A stretch of DNA of 64,000 nt from Mesorhizobium neociceri (GTDB lineage Bacteria; Pseudomonadota; Alphaproteobacteria; Rhizobiales; Rhizobiaceae): positions 124,001-188,000 of the forward strand of contig NZ_JACDTY010000010.1 of assembly GCF_013520985.1 (NCBI RefSeq), in the 5' to 3' direction. The notes below the pieces were generated by a model that saw only the letters and a program-made list of their open reading frames with translations, made no database searches and was not told the origin of the DNA. The position numbers were made by a program, and so were the translations under genes. Below, piece after piece: positions 8,959-17,538 of the stretch (position 1 is its first letter; every line of letters begins with the position of its first letter).

Positions 8959-9145
8959 CATCTCTTTGACTCTCAACTTCCTTGAGATAGCGATGAAACG
9001 GGCTTTTTGCCACTGTTTCCGTTATCGCCATCGACACCATGACCGCTACCGTCGGTTGGCGGCACCGACCACATTCAAAATACTGACAAAATCCTCGGCA
9101 AAAGGTGCCGCACTTGCAAATTCGATCAGGCTTGGGGAAGCAATC

Positions 9146-11365
9146 ATGATCAAACTGACTCGGCGGACGCTGCTCGTCGGCACGTCGGCGCTTGTGGCCG
9201 CCGGTACGGTCTCGTTCCGCGCCCTCGCCGCCTCGCGCACCTATCATGCGCTGCTGGTTGCCTGCACCGACTATCCCAACCTGCCGCAGAAGAACTGGCT
9301 GATCGGTCCGAAGAACGATGCCGGCCTGGTCCGCGACTATCTCCTGAAGAACACGCCCGATCCGGTAAAATTCTCGGCCGAGAACGTGACCTTGCTCGCC
9401 AAGGACGTCGAGGGCGCCAACGGCCCGCCGACGCATGCGGCGATCAAGGCCGCCCTTGCCGATCTCGCCGGCAAGGTGCAACGCGACGATTTCGTCTACC
9501 TGCATCTGTCCGGCCATGGCGCGCAGCAGCCGCAAGCCAAGGCCGGCGACGAGACCGACGGCCTCGACGAGATCTTCCTTCCCTCCGACATCGACAAATG
9601 GATCAACCGCGAAGAGGGCGTGCCCAACGCGCTGGTCGACAACGAGGTCGGCGCCGCTCTTGACGCCATCCGCGACAAGGGCGCCTTTGTCTGGGTCGTG
9701 TTCGACTGCTGCCATTCCGGCACCGCGACACGCGCCGCGGAAGTCGATGACGAACTGGAGCGCAAGGTCGAATTCGCCGACCTCGTTGGCGGCGACGATG
9801 CGGCGAGAGCAGCGGCCGTCAAGACCTATGACGACATCTCGGCGGGTGCATCGCGCGGTTTCGACGAGAATGGCGGCCGCAAGCCGGCCTTCAACCTGAC
9901 GCCGACCGGCGCCGAGCCGATTGCCCGGGGCAGGCTGGTTGCCTTCTATGCCGCGCAGACGGTCGAGACGACGCCGGAAATGCCGCTGCCCAAGGGCACG
10001 CCCGACGCACCACGCTTCGGCCTGTTCACCTTCACCATCCTGTCGAAGCTGGCCGAGAATCCCAACGTCACTTATCGCCAGCTCGGCCAGGCCGTGCTGC
10101 AGCAATATTCCGCGGACGGCCGCACAAGGCCGACGCCCTTGTTCGAAGGCGAGCTCGACGCCCGCGTGTTCGGTACCGACAAGACCGACGCCGTCATGCA
10201 ATGGCCGATTGCCGTCAAGGACGGCGACGTCGCGATCGGCGCCGGGCTGCTGCAAGGCCTCACCCCCGGCAGCAAGCTCGCCATCCTACCTTCGGCGCTG
10301 TCAAAGCTTTCCGACGCGGTCGGTTATCTCGAAGTGCAATCGGCCAGGAACCTCGAGAGCAACCTCAAGCCGGTCGAGTTCGACGGCAAGCCGGCGCTTG
10401 CGCCGACGGCCGTGCCTGCCGGCGCCTATGCACGCGTTGCCGAACTGGCGGTAGACTACAAGCTTCTGGTGGCAAAACCGGCGTCAACGGCGGGGCTCGA
10501 AAAGGAAACCGAGCTGGTCAATTCGGTTCTCGACGAACTGGCGGCGAGGCCGAATTCAGGCTTCCACATCGCGCTGGTCGAACCCGGCAAGAGCGCCGAT
10601 CTGCGGCTGGCTGTGCTGCGCGAAAAATCCATTGCCGACGCTGCCGCCGACGCAACCGACGAGCCGGCGCTGTGGTTCCTCCCGGCGTCCGGCGATATCA
10701 GCTTGAAGGACGGCAGCAAGCCGCCGCGCATCGTCATCCATCAGGATGGTCGCGACAAGCTTGCCGAAAACACTGGCAAGAACCTGACCACCATCTTCCG
10801 CGCCACCGGCCTGTCGCGGCTCGCCGCCGCTTCCGACTACCGGCCGGACGAGGTCAGCGTCCAGTTCCTGATCAGGCGCCAGGACAGCGATGCGATGGAG
10901 CCGATCGAATCCTCGACCGTGCCGCGCGTGTCGCCGGGCGATCAGGTGCACATTGCTGCCAAGAACGAGTCCGACGAATTCGTCGACATCAACGTGCTCT
11001 ATATCGGCAGCGACTATTCGATCACCCACATCGTCGCCGAGCGACTGGCGCCCATCAACGAGCAGGCCGATCAGGGTCTGAAGGAAGGCCTGCTCGCCTT
11101 CACCGACACCAGCTTCGGCATGGAGCGCATGATCGCCGTGCTGACCGAGGCGCCGCCGCAGAGCGAAAAAGAAGATCTGAGCTTCCTCGCTCAGGAGGGC
11201 GTCCGCGCCGTGACGCGGGCAGCATCGGGAACACCGGGTTTCTCCGACATGCTGGCCGATATCGGCATGGCGCCGGCGACGCGCTCGGTGATGCGGCTTG
11301 CCGACAAGAGCGGTCCGAAGGGCGCGGTGATGATCTTCCCGATGGAGACGGTGCCGCGCGCCTGA
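9146..11365 (+). CDS. Exported caspase-family (metacaspase-like) protein
   Basis: A 739-residue protein starting at ATG 9146 behind GGGGAAG. The N-terminus (LTRRTLLVGTSALVAAG, then RALA) is a twin-arginine-type signal, so the protein should reach the periplasm folded. The caspase p20 domain follows at about residue 32: ALLVACTDYPN, the catalytic His in LHLSGHGAQQ (His124) and the catalytic Cys in VVFDCCHSGT (Cys189). The acidic DETDGLDEIFLPSD stretch is typical of bacterial metacaspases, which cut after Arg/Lys. The C-terminal region contains a beta-rich GDQVHIAAKNESDEFVDINV segment resembling DUF4384. It opens a same-strand series of four genes. Confidence 0.9.
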   Translation: MIKLTRRTLLVGTSALVAAGTVSFRALAASRTYHALLVACTDYPNLPQKNWLIGPKNDAGLVRDYLLKNTPDPVKFSAENVTLLAKDVEGANGPPTHAAIKAALADLAGKVQRDDFVYLHLSGHGAQQPQAKAGDETDGLDEIFLPSDIDKWINREEGVPNALVDNEVGAALDAIRDKGAFVWVVFDCCHSGTATRAAEVDDELERKVEFADLVGGDDAARAAAVKTYDDISAGASRGFDENGGRKPAFNLTPTGAEPIARGRLVAFYAAQTVETTPEMPLPKGTPDAPRFGLFTFTILSKLAENPNVTYRQLGQAVLQQYSADGRTRPTPLFEGELDARVFGTDKTDAVMQWPIAVKDGDVAIGAGLLQGLTPGSKLAILPSALSKLSDAVGYLEVQSARNLESNLKPVEFDGKPALAPTAVPAGAYARVAELAVDYKLLVAKPASTAGLEKETELVNSVLDELAARPNSGFHIALVEPGKSADLRLAVLREKSIADAAADATDEPALWFLPASGDISLKDGSKPPRIVIHQDGRDKLAENTGKNLTTIFRATGLSRLAAASDYRPDEVSVQFLIRRQDSDAMEPIESSTVPRVSPGDQVHIAAKNESDEFVDINVLYIGSDYSITHIVAERLAPINEQADQGLKEGLLAFTDTSFGMERMIAVLTEAPPQSEKEDLSFLAQEGVRAVTRAASGTPGFSDMLADIGMAPATRSVMRLADKSGPKGAVMIFPMETVPRA

Positions 11366-11458
11366 ACATAGCTTTGTCGGCTCTTGCGCTACCGGCATGA
11401 TATAGTGAAACATTTCCCGGCTCGCGGCGCCCCGATGTACCGCGGCGGGATGCAACAA

Positions 11459-11851
11459 ATGAGGACATCAGTGCCTATCCCCGTGCCCTCCCGGCGTGCA
11501 GCGACCGCCGGCCTTGCCGCCGGCCTGTTGCTGGTTGCCAGCGCCTCGGCGGACGAAAACTGCGGCCTGTGCGCCAAGCAGATCGTCACCAATTCCGAGC
11601 TCGCCACCTGCTTTCTCGACCAGTACGACCAGATCGCCAAGACCGGCAGCACTGCCGTCGTCGTCGATCTCTCCAGTTGCGCCTCGCGCGGCGTGGTCGA
11701 ACCCTTGCCGTCACCCAACAAGGCGGCTGCGGAACCCGACGTGCAGTTCATGATTTCGCGAACGCAGCTCGATTGCCTGAAAAAGAAGCTGGAGGCGCCT
11801 GGTATCGTGCTTGACCCCTCCGCCACCATCCAACTGGACAGCTGCGGATGA
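11459..11851 (+). CDS. Small secreted Cys-containing protein of unknown function
   Basis: About 130 residues with a signal peptide (PSRRAATAGLAAGLLLVASASA) followed at once by DENCGLCAKQIV. The mature part has six cysteines, including a CxxC, suggesting disulfides in the periplasm. I take ATG 11459; ATG 11450 and 11435 are in frame and possible. The stop overlaps the next start by four bases, so translation is coupled. It is wedged between two caspase-family genes; I recognise no domain. The NSELATCFL and SRTQLDCLKKKL segments suggest a helical fold. Confidence 0.75.
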   Translation: MRTSVPIPVPSRRAATAGLAAGLLLVASASADENCGLCAKQIVTNSELATCFLDQYDQIAKTGSTAVVVDLSSCASRGVVEPLPSPNKAAAEPDVQFMISRTQLDCLKKKLEAPGIVLDPSATIQLDSCG

Positions 11852-12558
11852 AAAAGCCGGGGGGCACTGCAACACAAAAACCGTCGACCGCATCGCCGGC
11901 ACCGGCCAAGAAGCCGGAGAGCTTGCCCGAAACCACCGAAGGCTTTCCGTGGCCGAGCAGCCACGAAATCAAGAAGGAAGCCAACCCCTTCACCGATCGC
12001 GACTGGCGCATGCTGGCCTACGCCTGGTCGGGCCTCGCGGTGCGGCTGGCGATCATCTTCACCCTGGGCTTCTCGGTCTTCCAGTTTCTCGCAAACCAGG
12101 AGCAGAAGCGCGTCGAGCAGACGATGTCGCTGGTCGAGCTTTGGGAAAGCAAGGATTTTCAGCAGGCGCAGCGTGCGCTGAAGGAACGGCTGGCGGCGCT
12201 CAACGCCAAATACGACAATCTGCTCAGCGCCACTCCGTCGCCGACCGAGGAACAGGTGTTTCGGCAACGCATCGGCATCGAAGCGATGACCGCCGGGGGC
12301 GGCACCATGCCGATCGCCGATTTCAACGACAGTTTCGACCGCATCGTCTATTTCCTCAACCGGCTCTCCATCTGCGTCGACGGCAAGCTCTGCTCTCGCG
12401 ATGTCGCCGATGCCTATTTCCGCGATTATGCCGTGTCGTTCTGGAGCTACTTTGCCGGCTACATAGAAAAGGAACGCAAGACCGGTTCCGCGAACTATGC
12501 CCAGGCGATCGAGAATTATGTGCGCCACGGGTCGCCGCCGCCTGCTGACTCCAAATAG
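11848..12558 (+). CDS. Single-span membrane protein, unknown function
   Basis: A 236-residue protein with a Pro/Ala/Lys-rich N-terminal 40 residues, one membrane helix at about residues 60-82 (GLAVRLAIIFTLGFSVFQFL), then a helical region containing QEQKRVEQTMSLVELWESKDFQQAQRALKERL that may form a coiled coil. The domain after it (FNDSFDRIVYFLNRLSICVDGKLC...YFRDYAVSFWSYFAGYIEKER) resembles DUF4760-type membrane-proximal domains; the match is by eye only. It overlaps the upstream secreted-protein gene by four bases and ends 13 bp before the WD40-caspase start. Confidence 0.78.
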   Translation: MKKPGGTATQKPSTASPAPAKKPESLPETTEGFPWPSSHEIKKEANPFTDRDWRMLAYAWSGLAVRLAIIFTLGFSVFQFLANQEQKRVEQTMSLVELWESKDFQQAQRALKERLAALNAKYDNLLSATPSPTEEQVFRQRIGIEAMTAGGGTMPIADFNDSFDRIVYFLNRLSICVDGKLCSRDVADAYFRDYAVSFWSYFAGYIEKERKTGSANYAQAIENYVRHGSPPPADSK

Positions 12559-12571
12559 CGGCGCAACGAAG

Positions 12572-15500
12572 GTGCCGGGCAGCTCTCATCCCTTGCGTGC
12601 TTTCCGGTGGCTGATCATGGTCGGTCTTCTGGCGCTGGCGTCGGTCGCCCGTGCCGAAGACCTCGATTTCCATCTCGATCTCAACACCGGCGGGCACAGT
12701 GCGAGGGTGACCGACTTGGCCTTCGCGCCGGACGGTGAGGAACTGGTCTCGGCGTCCGACGACAAGACGATCCGCATCTGGGACTGGCAGAGTGGGGTGA
12801 CGCTGCGCACCATTCGCGGCTATCTCGGCAACGGCAATGACGGCAAGATCTTTGCGATCGCCGTGTCGCCGGATGGCAAGACGATCGCCGCCGGCGGATA
12901 TTTCGGCGCCGGCATCGGCGACAAGCCGCCCTATGGCGATGTCAGGCTGTTCAATTTCGCTACCGGCAAAATCAAGGGTGTGCTGAATGGCGCCGACTTC
13001 GCGGTCTATGACATCGCCTTCGCGCCGGATGGAAACACGCTCGCCGCCACCGGCGGCGATGGCTTCGTCTACCTCTGGCGGGTGGACGACAAATCCGCTT
13101 CGGGCTGGACGCTGGCCACAAAACTCAATGCCGATTCATGGCGTGTCGAAAAGCTCGGCTTCGCCGCTGCGGGAACCCGGCTGGCAGCTACGACCACCGA
13201 CAATGGCATAAGGCTCTGGGACGTCGCCAAGGGCGAGGAGATTGCCTTGCCCGCCGAGGCTGAACCGCTGCGGGATGTCAGCGTCGCCGCGCTCGCTGTC
13301 TCGCTGGATGGCAGCCTGTTCGCAACCGGCAGCAAGGACGGCGACGTCCAGGTCTGGCAGGCCAGCGACGGCAAGTTCGTCCGTTCCATGCCGAAGCAGG
13401 ATTTTCAGATCGGTGCGCTAAGCTTCGCGACGGGTTCACGGCTTGTCGCGTCCTGCAGCTATCGCTGCGCCGACAAGCACCGCACCGTGGTCTGGAATAC
13501 GGATAGCGGCGAGCAGGTGCTGGATTATAGCGGCCATGATGGCACGGTCTTTGCCAGCGCCAGCAATGCCGACGGGTCGCTGATGGCGACTGCCGGCGGC
13601 ACCCGCAACGCGATCCAGGTCTGGGACCCCGCGACCAGCGACCGCAAGGCGCTGTTGCAAGGGGTCGGAGAACCGGTAACGGCCGTCGGCTTCGATGCGG
13701 CGAGCAATTCCGTCGCTTGGGGCAATGCCAACCCCTGCCCCGAACGCGTCTCCTGTCCGGAGATGCTGGGCACGCTGGACAAGACGCTGGCGCTGCCGAC
13801 GGCCGAGCGGTTCTTCGAGGAGCCGGAAGCGTTGGCGCAACAGAGCGCCTATGCCCGCGCCGAGTTGACTGACGGTGAATGGTCGCTTCGCGCCGTCTCC
13901 GGGGGCAAGGATGGCCTGGAGAATGCGGTGCTGGAAATCGCGAGCGGCGGCAAGGTGGTGCACAGCATCGAGAACGCCGCCACCAATGGCTTCGTCCATT
14001 CGGCCTATACGCTGATCGACAACGGGCTTGGCCTGATCACCGGCGGCAGTGACGGAACACTGCTGGAGTACAAGACCGCGACCGCCGAGGTGTCAGGCGA
14101 ATTCACCGGCCACACCGGCGAGGTTAACGCCATAGTGGCATCTGAGAAGGAGGGGCTGCTGGTCACCGGTAGCGCCGACCAGACCTTGCGGCTGTGGAAT
14201 TTGAAGACGCACAAGCTGATCGTGTCGATGTTTTTTGCCGGCTCCGAATGGATCGTGTGGATGCCGCAGGGCTACTATTATTCCTCCGCCGATGGCGACA
14301 AATTGATTGGCTGGCAGGTCAATCAGGGCCGCGATCACGAAGGGCGCTTCATCAGCGCCGGTCAGCTGAAGAAATATCTCTGGAGTCCGGAAATGGTACG
14401 CCGCGCCATCATCCTGCGCAGCGCCGAACAGGCGGTCCAGGAAATGCGTCCAGGCGTCGACCGCGAGCTGGAGAAGCTGCTTGAGCGCAAGCCGCCGGAA
14501 TTCGGCATCAAACTTGCCGACGACCAGAGCAATGTCCGCGAGGGCTACGTTGCCGTCGAGATCACTGGCGCGGCCGAAGCCGGCGCCGATGTCGCCGGAT
14601 TTTCGATCCTCTCGAACAGCCGCAATGTCGGCGAGGTCACCGCACGCTCGGCCGATGGCGGCAAGAGCACCATTGTCGAAGTGCCGGTCGAGAACGGCGA
14701 GAACACCATCCGCATCACCGGCACCAATGAATTCGGCTATTTGACCGAGCGCAGCGTTACCGCGCTGGCCAGAAAAACCGAGAGGCCCGCCAACAAGGGC
14801 AAGCTGTACGTCGCCGTCATCGGCGTCGACAAATATCCCTTCCTGACCGATGCCTGTGCCGGCCGCGCCTGCGATCTGCGCTATCCCGTCGACGACGCGA
14901 CGGAATTCCTCGAGGTGATCTCGCAGAAATCCGCGCCCTTGTTCTCGTCGATGGAGACGCTGGTGCTGGTCAACCGCGCAGCACTCGACGAGGCGCCCGA
15001 CGCCGGCAAGGATGTGTTCAAGGTCGCCAGCGCCGACAGCATCCTGGAGCCGGACTCCGACACGATCGACGACCAACTCGCCGATTTCCTCGACAAGCCC
15101 GGCGAGAACGACACCACCATTATTTTCGTCGCCGGCCACGGCATCAACATCGACGAGGACTATTATTTCATTCCGACCGACGGCCGCAAACAGGACGCCG
15201 ATCGCTGGAAGCGCTCCTCGCTGGTTGACTGGGGCGATATCCAGAAATCGGTCGAGCGGGCCAAGGGCATGCGCTTCATGCTGCTCGACACGTGCCATGC
15301 CGCCAACGCTTTCAACCCGCGCCTGGAAAAGGACGCGCAGGACGCGCGCATCGTCGTCTTCTCGGCAACCGCCGCCAACAACACCGCCGCCGAACTGCCC
15401 GAGCTCGGCCATGGCGTCTTCACCTATTCGATCCTCGAGGGCCTGCGCGGCCGGGCAAAGACATCCGATGGCGGCGTGACGCTGTTCGGCCTCGCCGACT

Positions 15501-15595
15501 ACATTTCGCGCGAAGTGCTACGGCTGACAGCGTCGAAGCAGAAGCCGTTCTATTATGTCGGCGGGGTCGAGAACATCGTGCTGGCAGAGCCGTGA
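12572..15595 (+). CDS. Secreted WD40-repeat/caspase fusion protein
   Basis: About 1007 residues from GTG 12572; TTG 12592 and ATG 12617 are later in-frame options, but the GTG start gives a normal signal peptide (RAFRWLIMVGLLALASVARA). Residues about 35-545 hold roughly nine WD40-type repeats, the clearest being GHSARVTDLAFAPDGEELVS...TIRIWD and GHTGEVNAIVASEKEGLLVTGSADQTLRLWN. A beta-rich linker follows. The caspase domain starts near residue 743 (LYVAVIGVDKYPF), with catalytic His856 in FVAGHGIN and Cys908 in LLDTCHAANAF. Both catalytic residues are intact. The beta-propeller may act as sensor or substrate platform. It is last in the four-gene run, before a repeat element. Confidence 0.9.
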   Translation: MPGSSHPLRAFRWLIMVGLLALASVARAEDLDFHLDLNTGGHSARVTDLAFAPDGEELVSASDDKTIRIWDWQSGVTLRTIRGYLGNGNDGKIFAIAVSPDGKTIAAGGYFGAGIGDKPPYGDVRLFNFATGKIKGVLNGADFAVYDIAFAPDGNTLAATGGDGFVYLWRVDDKSASGWTLATKLNADSWRVEKLGFAAAGTRLAATTTDNGIRLWDVAKGEEIALPAEAEPLRDVSVAALAVSLDGSLFATGSKDGDVQVWQASDGKFVRSMPKQDFQIGALSFATGSRLVASCSYRCADKHRTVVWNTDSGEQVLDYSGHDGTVFASASNADGSLMATAGGTRNAIQVWDPATSDRKALLQGVGEPVTAVGFDAASNSVAWGNANPCPERVSCPEMLGTLDKTLALPTAERFFEEPEALAQQSAYARAELTDGEWSLRAVSGGKDGLENAVLEIASGGKVVHSIENAATNGFVHSAYTLIDNGLGLITGGSDGTLLEYKTATAEVSGEFTGHTGEVNAIVASEKEGLLVTGSADQTLRLWNLKTHKLIVSMFFAGSEWIVWMPQGYYYSSADGDKLIGWQVNQGRDHEGRFISAGQLKKYLWSPEMVRRAIILRSAEQAVQEMRPGVDRELEKLLERKPPEFGIKLADDQSNVREGYVAVEITGAAEAGADVAGFSILSNSRNVGEVTARSADGGKSTIVEVPVENGENTIRITGTNEFGYLTERSVTALARKTERPANKGKLYVAVIGVDKYPFLTDACAGRACDLRYPVDDATEFLEVISQKSAPLFSSMETLVLVNRAALDEAPDAGKDVFKVASADSILEPDSDTIDDQLADFLDKPGENDTTIIFVAGHGINIDEDYYFIPTDGRKQDADRWKRSSLVDWGDIQKSVERAKGMRFMLLDTCHAANAFNPRLEKDAQDARIVVFSATAANNTAAELPELGHGVFTYSILEGLRGRAKTSDGGVTLFGLADYISREVLRLTASKQKPFYYVGGVENIVLAEP

Positions 15596-15611
15596 GGGGT
15601 TTGCGCCAAGA

Positions 15612-15769
15612 CACCCCCCTCTGGCCTGCCGGCCATCTCCCCCTCAAGGGGGGAGATCAGCTGTTGTCTGCGGCTTCGCCAATCATCAGCGTTTCAAACG
15701 GAGACCCGGCGACGAAGCTGCTAATCTCCCCCCTTGAGGGGGAGATGTCCGGCAGGACAGAGGGGGGTG
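15612..15769. repeat. Long-armed C/G-rich intergenic repeat, copy 2
   Basis: Same design as the copy at 8268: CACCCCCCTCTGGCCTGCCG left arm, GAGGGGGGTG right end, CCCCTCAAGGGG internal palindrome, and CGGCTTCGCCAATCA in the middle. It lies between the WD40-caspase stop and the Memo-CapA start, ending 17 bases before that ATG, so it may supply the leader of the next gene. Confidence 0.85.
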
Positions 15770-15786
15770 CCTGGGCGCAGACCTGC

Positions 15787-17454
15787 ATGCTGCTGCTTCT
15801 CCTTATCCTGTTTCCGCTCCATGCCTTCGCATCGCCCATCACCTGCCCACCAGATGACGCGAACTTCCCATCCTTCTACGACGACCCCACACTCTTCACC
15901 GACGCCATCTCGGCCGTCGCCAAACTCAACCCCTCCAACCAACGTCTCACCGGCATCACCGTACCGCATCATCTGCTGGTGGCCGACCTTGTCGCGCTCG
16001 GGTTCCACGCCGCGTCCGGGTTCCGCTACAAGCGCATCGTCATCCTGTCGCCGGACCATTTTCACAAGACGCAAAAACTCTTCGCCACGACGACGCGCGG
16101 TTTCGAGACGGTGCTTGGGCCGATCTTTGCCGACACGGCAGCCGTGCGCCTTCTCCAAGCAAACAGTGACATGGTCGAAGACTCCTGCCTGTTCGCCAAG
16201 GAGCATGGCGTGCAGGCGATGCTGCCCTTCCTGCACCATTATTTTCCCGAAGCTGAAATCGTGCCGGTGGCGATGTCGGTCAAAGCGAAGCGCGGCGACT
16301 GGGACCGGTTGGCGGAAGCCCTGAAGACGATCGTCGACAAGGATACGCTGATCGTCGAATCCACCGATTTCTCGCACTATCTGCCCCAGCATGAGGCCAG
16401 GCGTTTCGACCAGCAGACGCTGAACATGCTCGCCGCCGGCTCGCTCGACGGCATCGCGGCCCTGCAGCAGCCAGCGCATGCCGATTCGGTCGGAGCGCTC
16501 TACATCCAGACTAGGCTGCAGCGCGAACTGTTCGGCGCCCAGCCGCTGGTCATCGCCAATGAGAATTCGCAGACGCATTCAAGCGACTATGTCGAACGCA
16601 CCACCAGCTATGTCGTAGCGCTGTTTGGCGCCTTCGGACCCGGTTTCAACAACCCGGCCCGTCCCGACGACAAGCTCTACTATTTCGCCGGCGACGTGAA
16701 TTTCGGCCGCGCCATGAAGAAGATCCTGGTCCGTGATGGCATCGCCGAGAAGATCGTCGAGAGCGTGCTTGCCTTGACCCGGTCGCGGCCGTTGATCGTC
16801 AATCTCGAAGGCGTCATCCTGCCCAATGTCCCCGAAGCGATCGACGACATGACGCTGGCCATGCCCACCGATCTCGCCATCGGTATGTTGAAGAAATTGC
16901 ATGTCGCCGCCGTCAGCCTTGCCAACAACCATGCCTATGACCTCGGCCCCTCCGGCTATGCCGAGACGCTGGGCGCGCTCGATGCGGCCGGCATCGCCCA
17001 TTTCGGCCAGGGCGAGACTGAGGCGCTTGCCGATCTCGACCTCGTCGGGCTGACCGACATCGACACCAATGGTTCCAGAAATACCGACCTGCTGACACCT
17101 GCCCTATTGGACCGGCTGCTGCACGACAATGCCGAGCGGCCGGTAATCGCCTTCGTCCATTGGGGCCGCGAGTACAAGACCGAGCCGTCGCCGCGCGAGG
17201 AGATGCTGGCCGACCAGATGCGGCTGCGCGGTGTCACCGCCATTGTCGGCGGCCATCCGCATGTGTCGAGCGAGGCGATTCTTCCGCTCGCCGGCGGCGA
17301 CGTGGCGGAGGTCTATTCGCTCGGCAATTTCCTGTTCGACCAGAAGGCCGAGCGATCGTCCGGCTCAATGCTGGAACTCAGGGTCTTCGGCCAGGGCACG
17401 ATCTTTGCCAGGCTCATCCCGCTGCCCAACTATTTCGAGATGGGCTCGAAATAG
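15787..17454 (+). CDS. Memo-like (AmmeMemoRadiSam B)-CapA fusion, exported
   Basis: A 555-residue protein with signal peptide MLLLLLILFPLHAFA. Residues about 20-275 are a Memo/AmmeMemoRadiSam protein B domain (TVPHHLLVADLVA, ILSPDHFH, STDFSHYLP, NENSQTHSSDYVE). Residues about 295-540 are a CapA-type metallophosphatase-like domain with YFAGDVNFGRAM, VNLEG, ANNHAYDLG, FVHWGREY and IVGGHPHV. No radical-SAM or AMMECR1 partner gene is in the window. The ATG lies 17 bp after a repeat element; the frame is open much further upstream, but that part is repeat and a shadow of the caspase gene. Function unknown; an envelope or polyglutamate/polysaccharide role is inferred only from the CapA part. Confidence 0.85.
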   Translation: MLLLLLILFPLHAFASPITCPPDDANFPSFYDDPTLFTDAISAVAKLNPSNQRLTGITVPHHLLVADLVALGFHAASGFRYKRIVILSPDHFHKTQKLFATTTRGFETVLGPIFADTAAVRLLQANSDMVEDSCLFAKEHGVQAMLPFLHHYFPEAEIVPVAMSVKAKRGDWDRLAEALKTIVDKDTLIVESTDFSHYLPQHEARRFDQQTLNMLAAGSLDGIAALQQPAHADSVGALYIQTRLQRELFGAQPLVIANENSQTHSSDYVERTTSYVVALFGAFGPGFNNPARPDDKLYYFAGDVNFGRAMKKILVRDGIAEKIVESVLALTRSRPLIVNLEGVILPNVPEAIDDMTLAMPTDLAIGMLKKLHVAAVSLANNHAYDLGPSGYAETLGALDAAGIAHFGQGETEALADLDLVGLTDIDTNGSRNTDLLTPALLDRLLHDNAERPVIAFVHWGREYKTEPSPREEMLADQMRLRGVTAIVGGHPHVSSEAILPLAGGDVAEVYSLGNFLFDQKAERSSGSMLELRVFGQGTIFARLIPLPNYFEMGSK

Positions 17455-17455
17455 A

Positions 17456-17524
17456 GCAATTCCAGGAAAAGTGTGAAGCGGTTTTCCCGGGAAAAGCGCG
17501 CAGCGCTTTCCCTTGAGGAATTGC
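17456..17524. repeat. Palindromic intergenic element (RIME-like), copy B
   Basis: Arms GCAATTCC and GGAATTGC enclose GAAAAGTGTGAAGCGG, TTTTCCCGGGAAAA and AAGCGCGCAGCGCTTT palindromes. It begins two bases after the Memo-CapA stop and is nearly identical, in inverted orientation, to the element at 22198-22268. Confidence 0.85.
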
Positions 17525-17538
17525 GTCAAAGAAAGAGT

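Noticed and set aside
8866..9145. Zur box in the zur/caspase divergent interval
   Set aside because: No convincing AT-rich Zur/Fur-type palindrome was found; the only strong palindrome is the dispersed repeat.
8951..10255. 434-codon minus-strand frame across the first caspase gene
   Set aside because: Antisense shadow; the plus frame carries the catalytic caspase motifs and a Tat signal.
15292..15786. N-terminal extension of the Memo-CapA frame
   Set aside because: The frame is open but covers a shadow of the WD40-caspase gene and a repeat element; the signal peptide at 15787 marks the real start.
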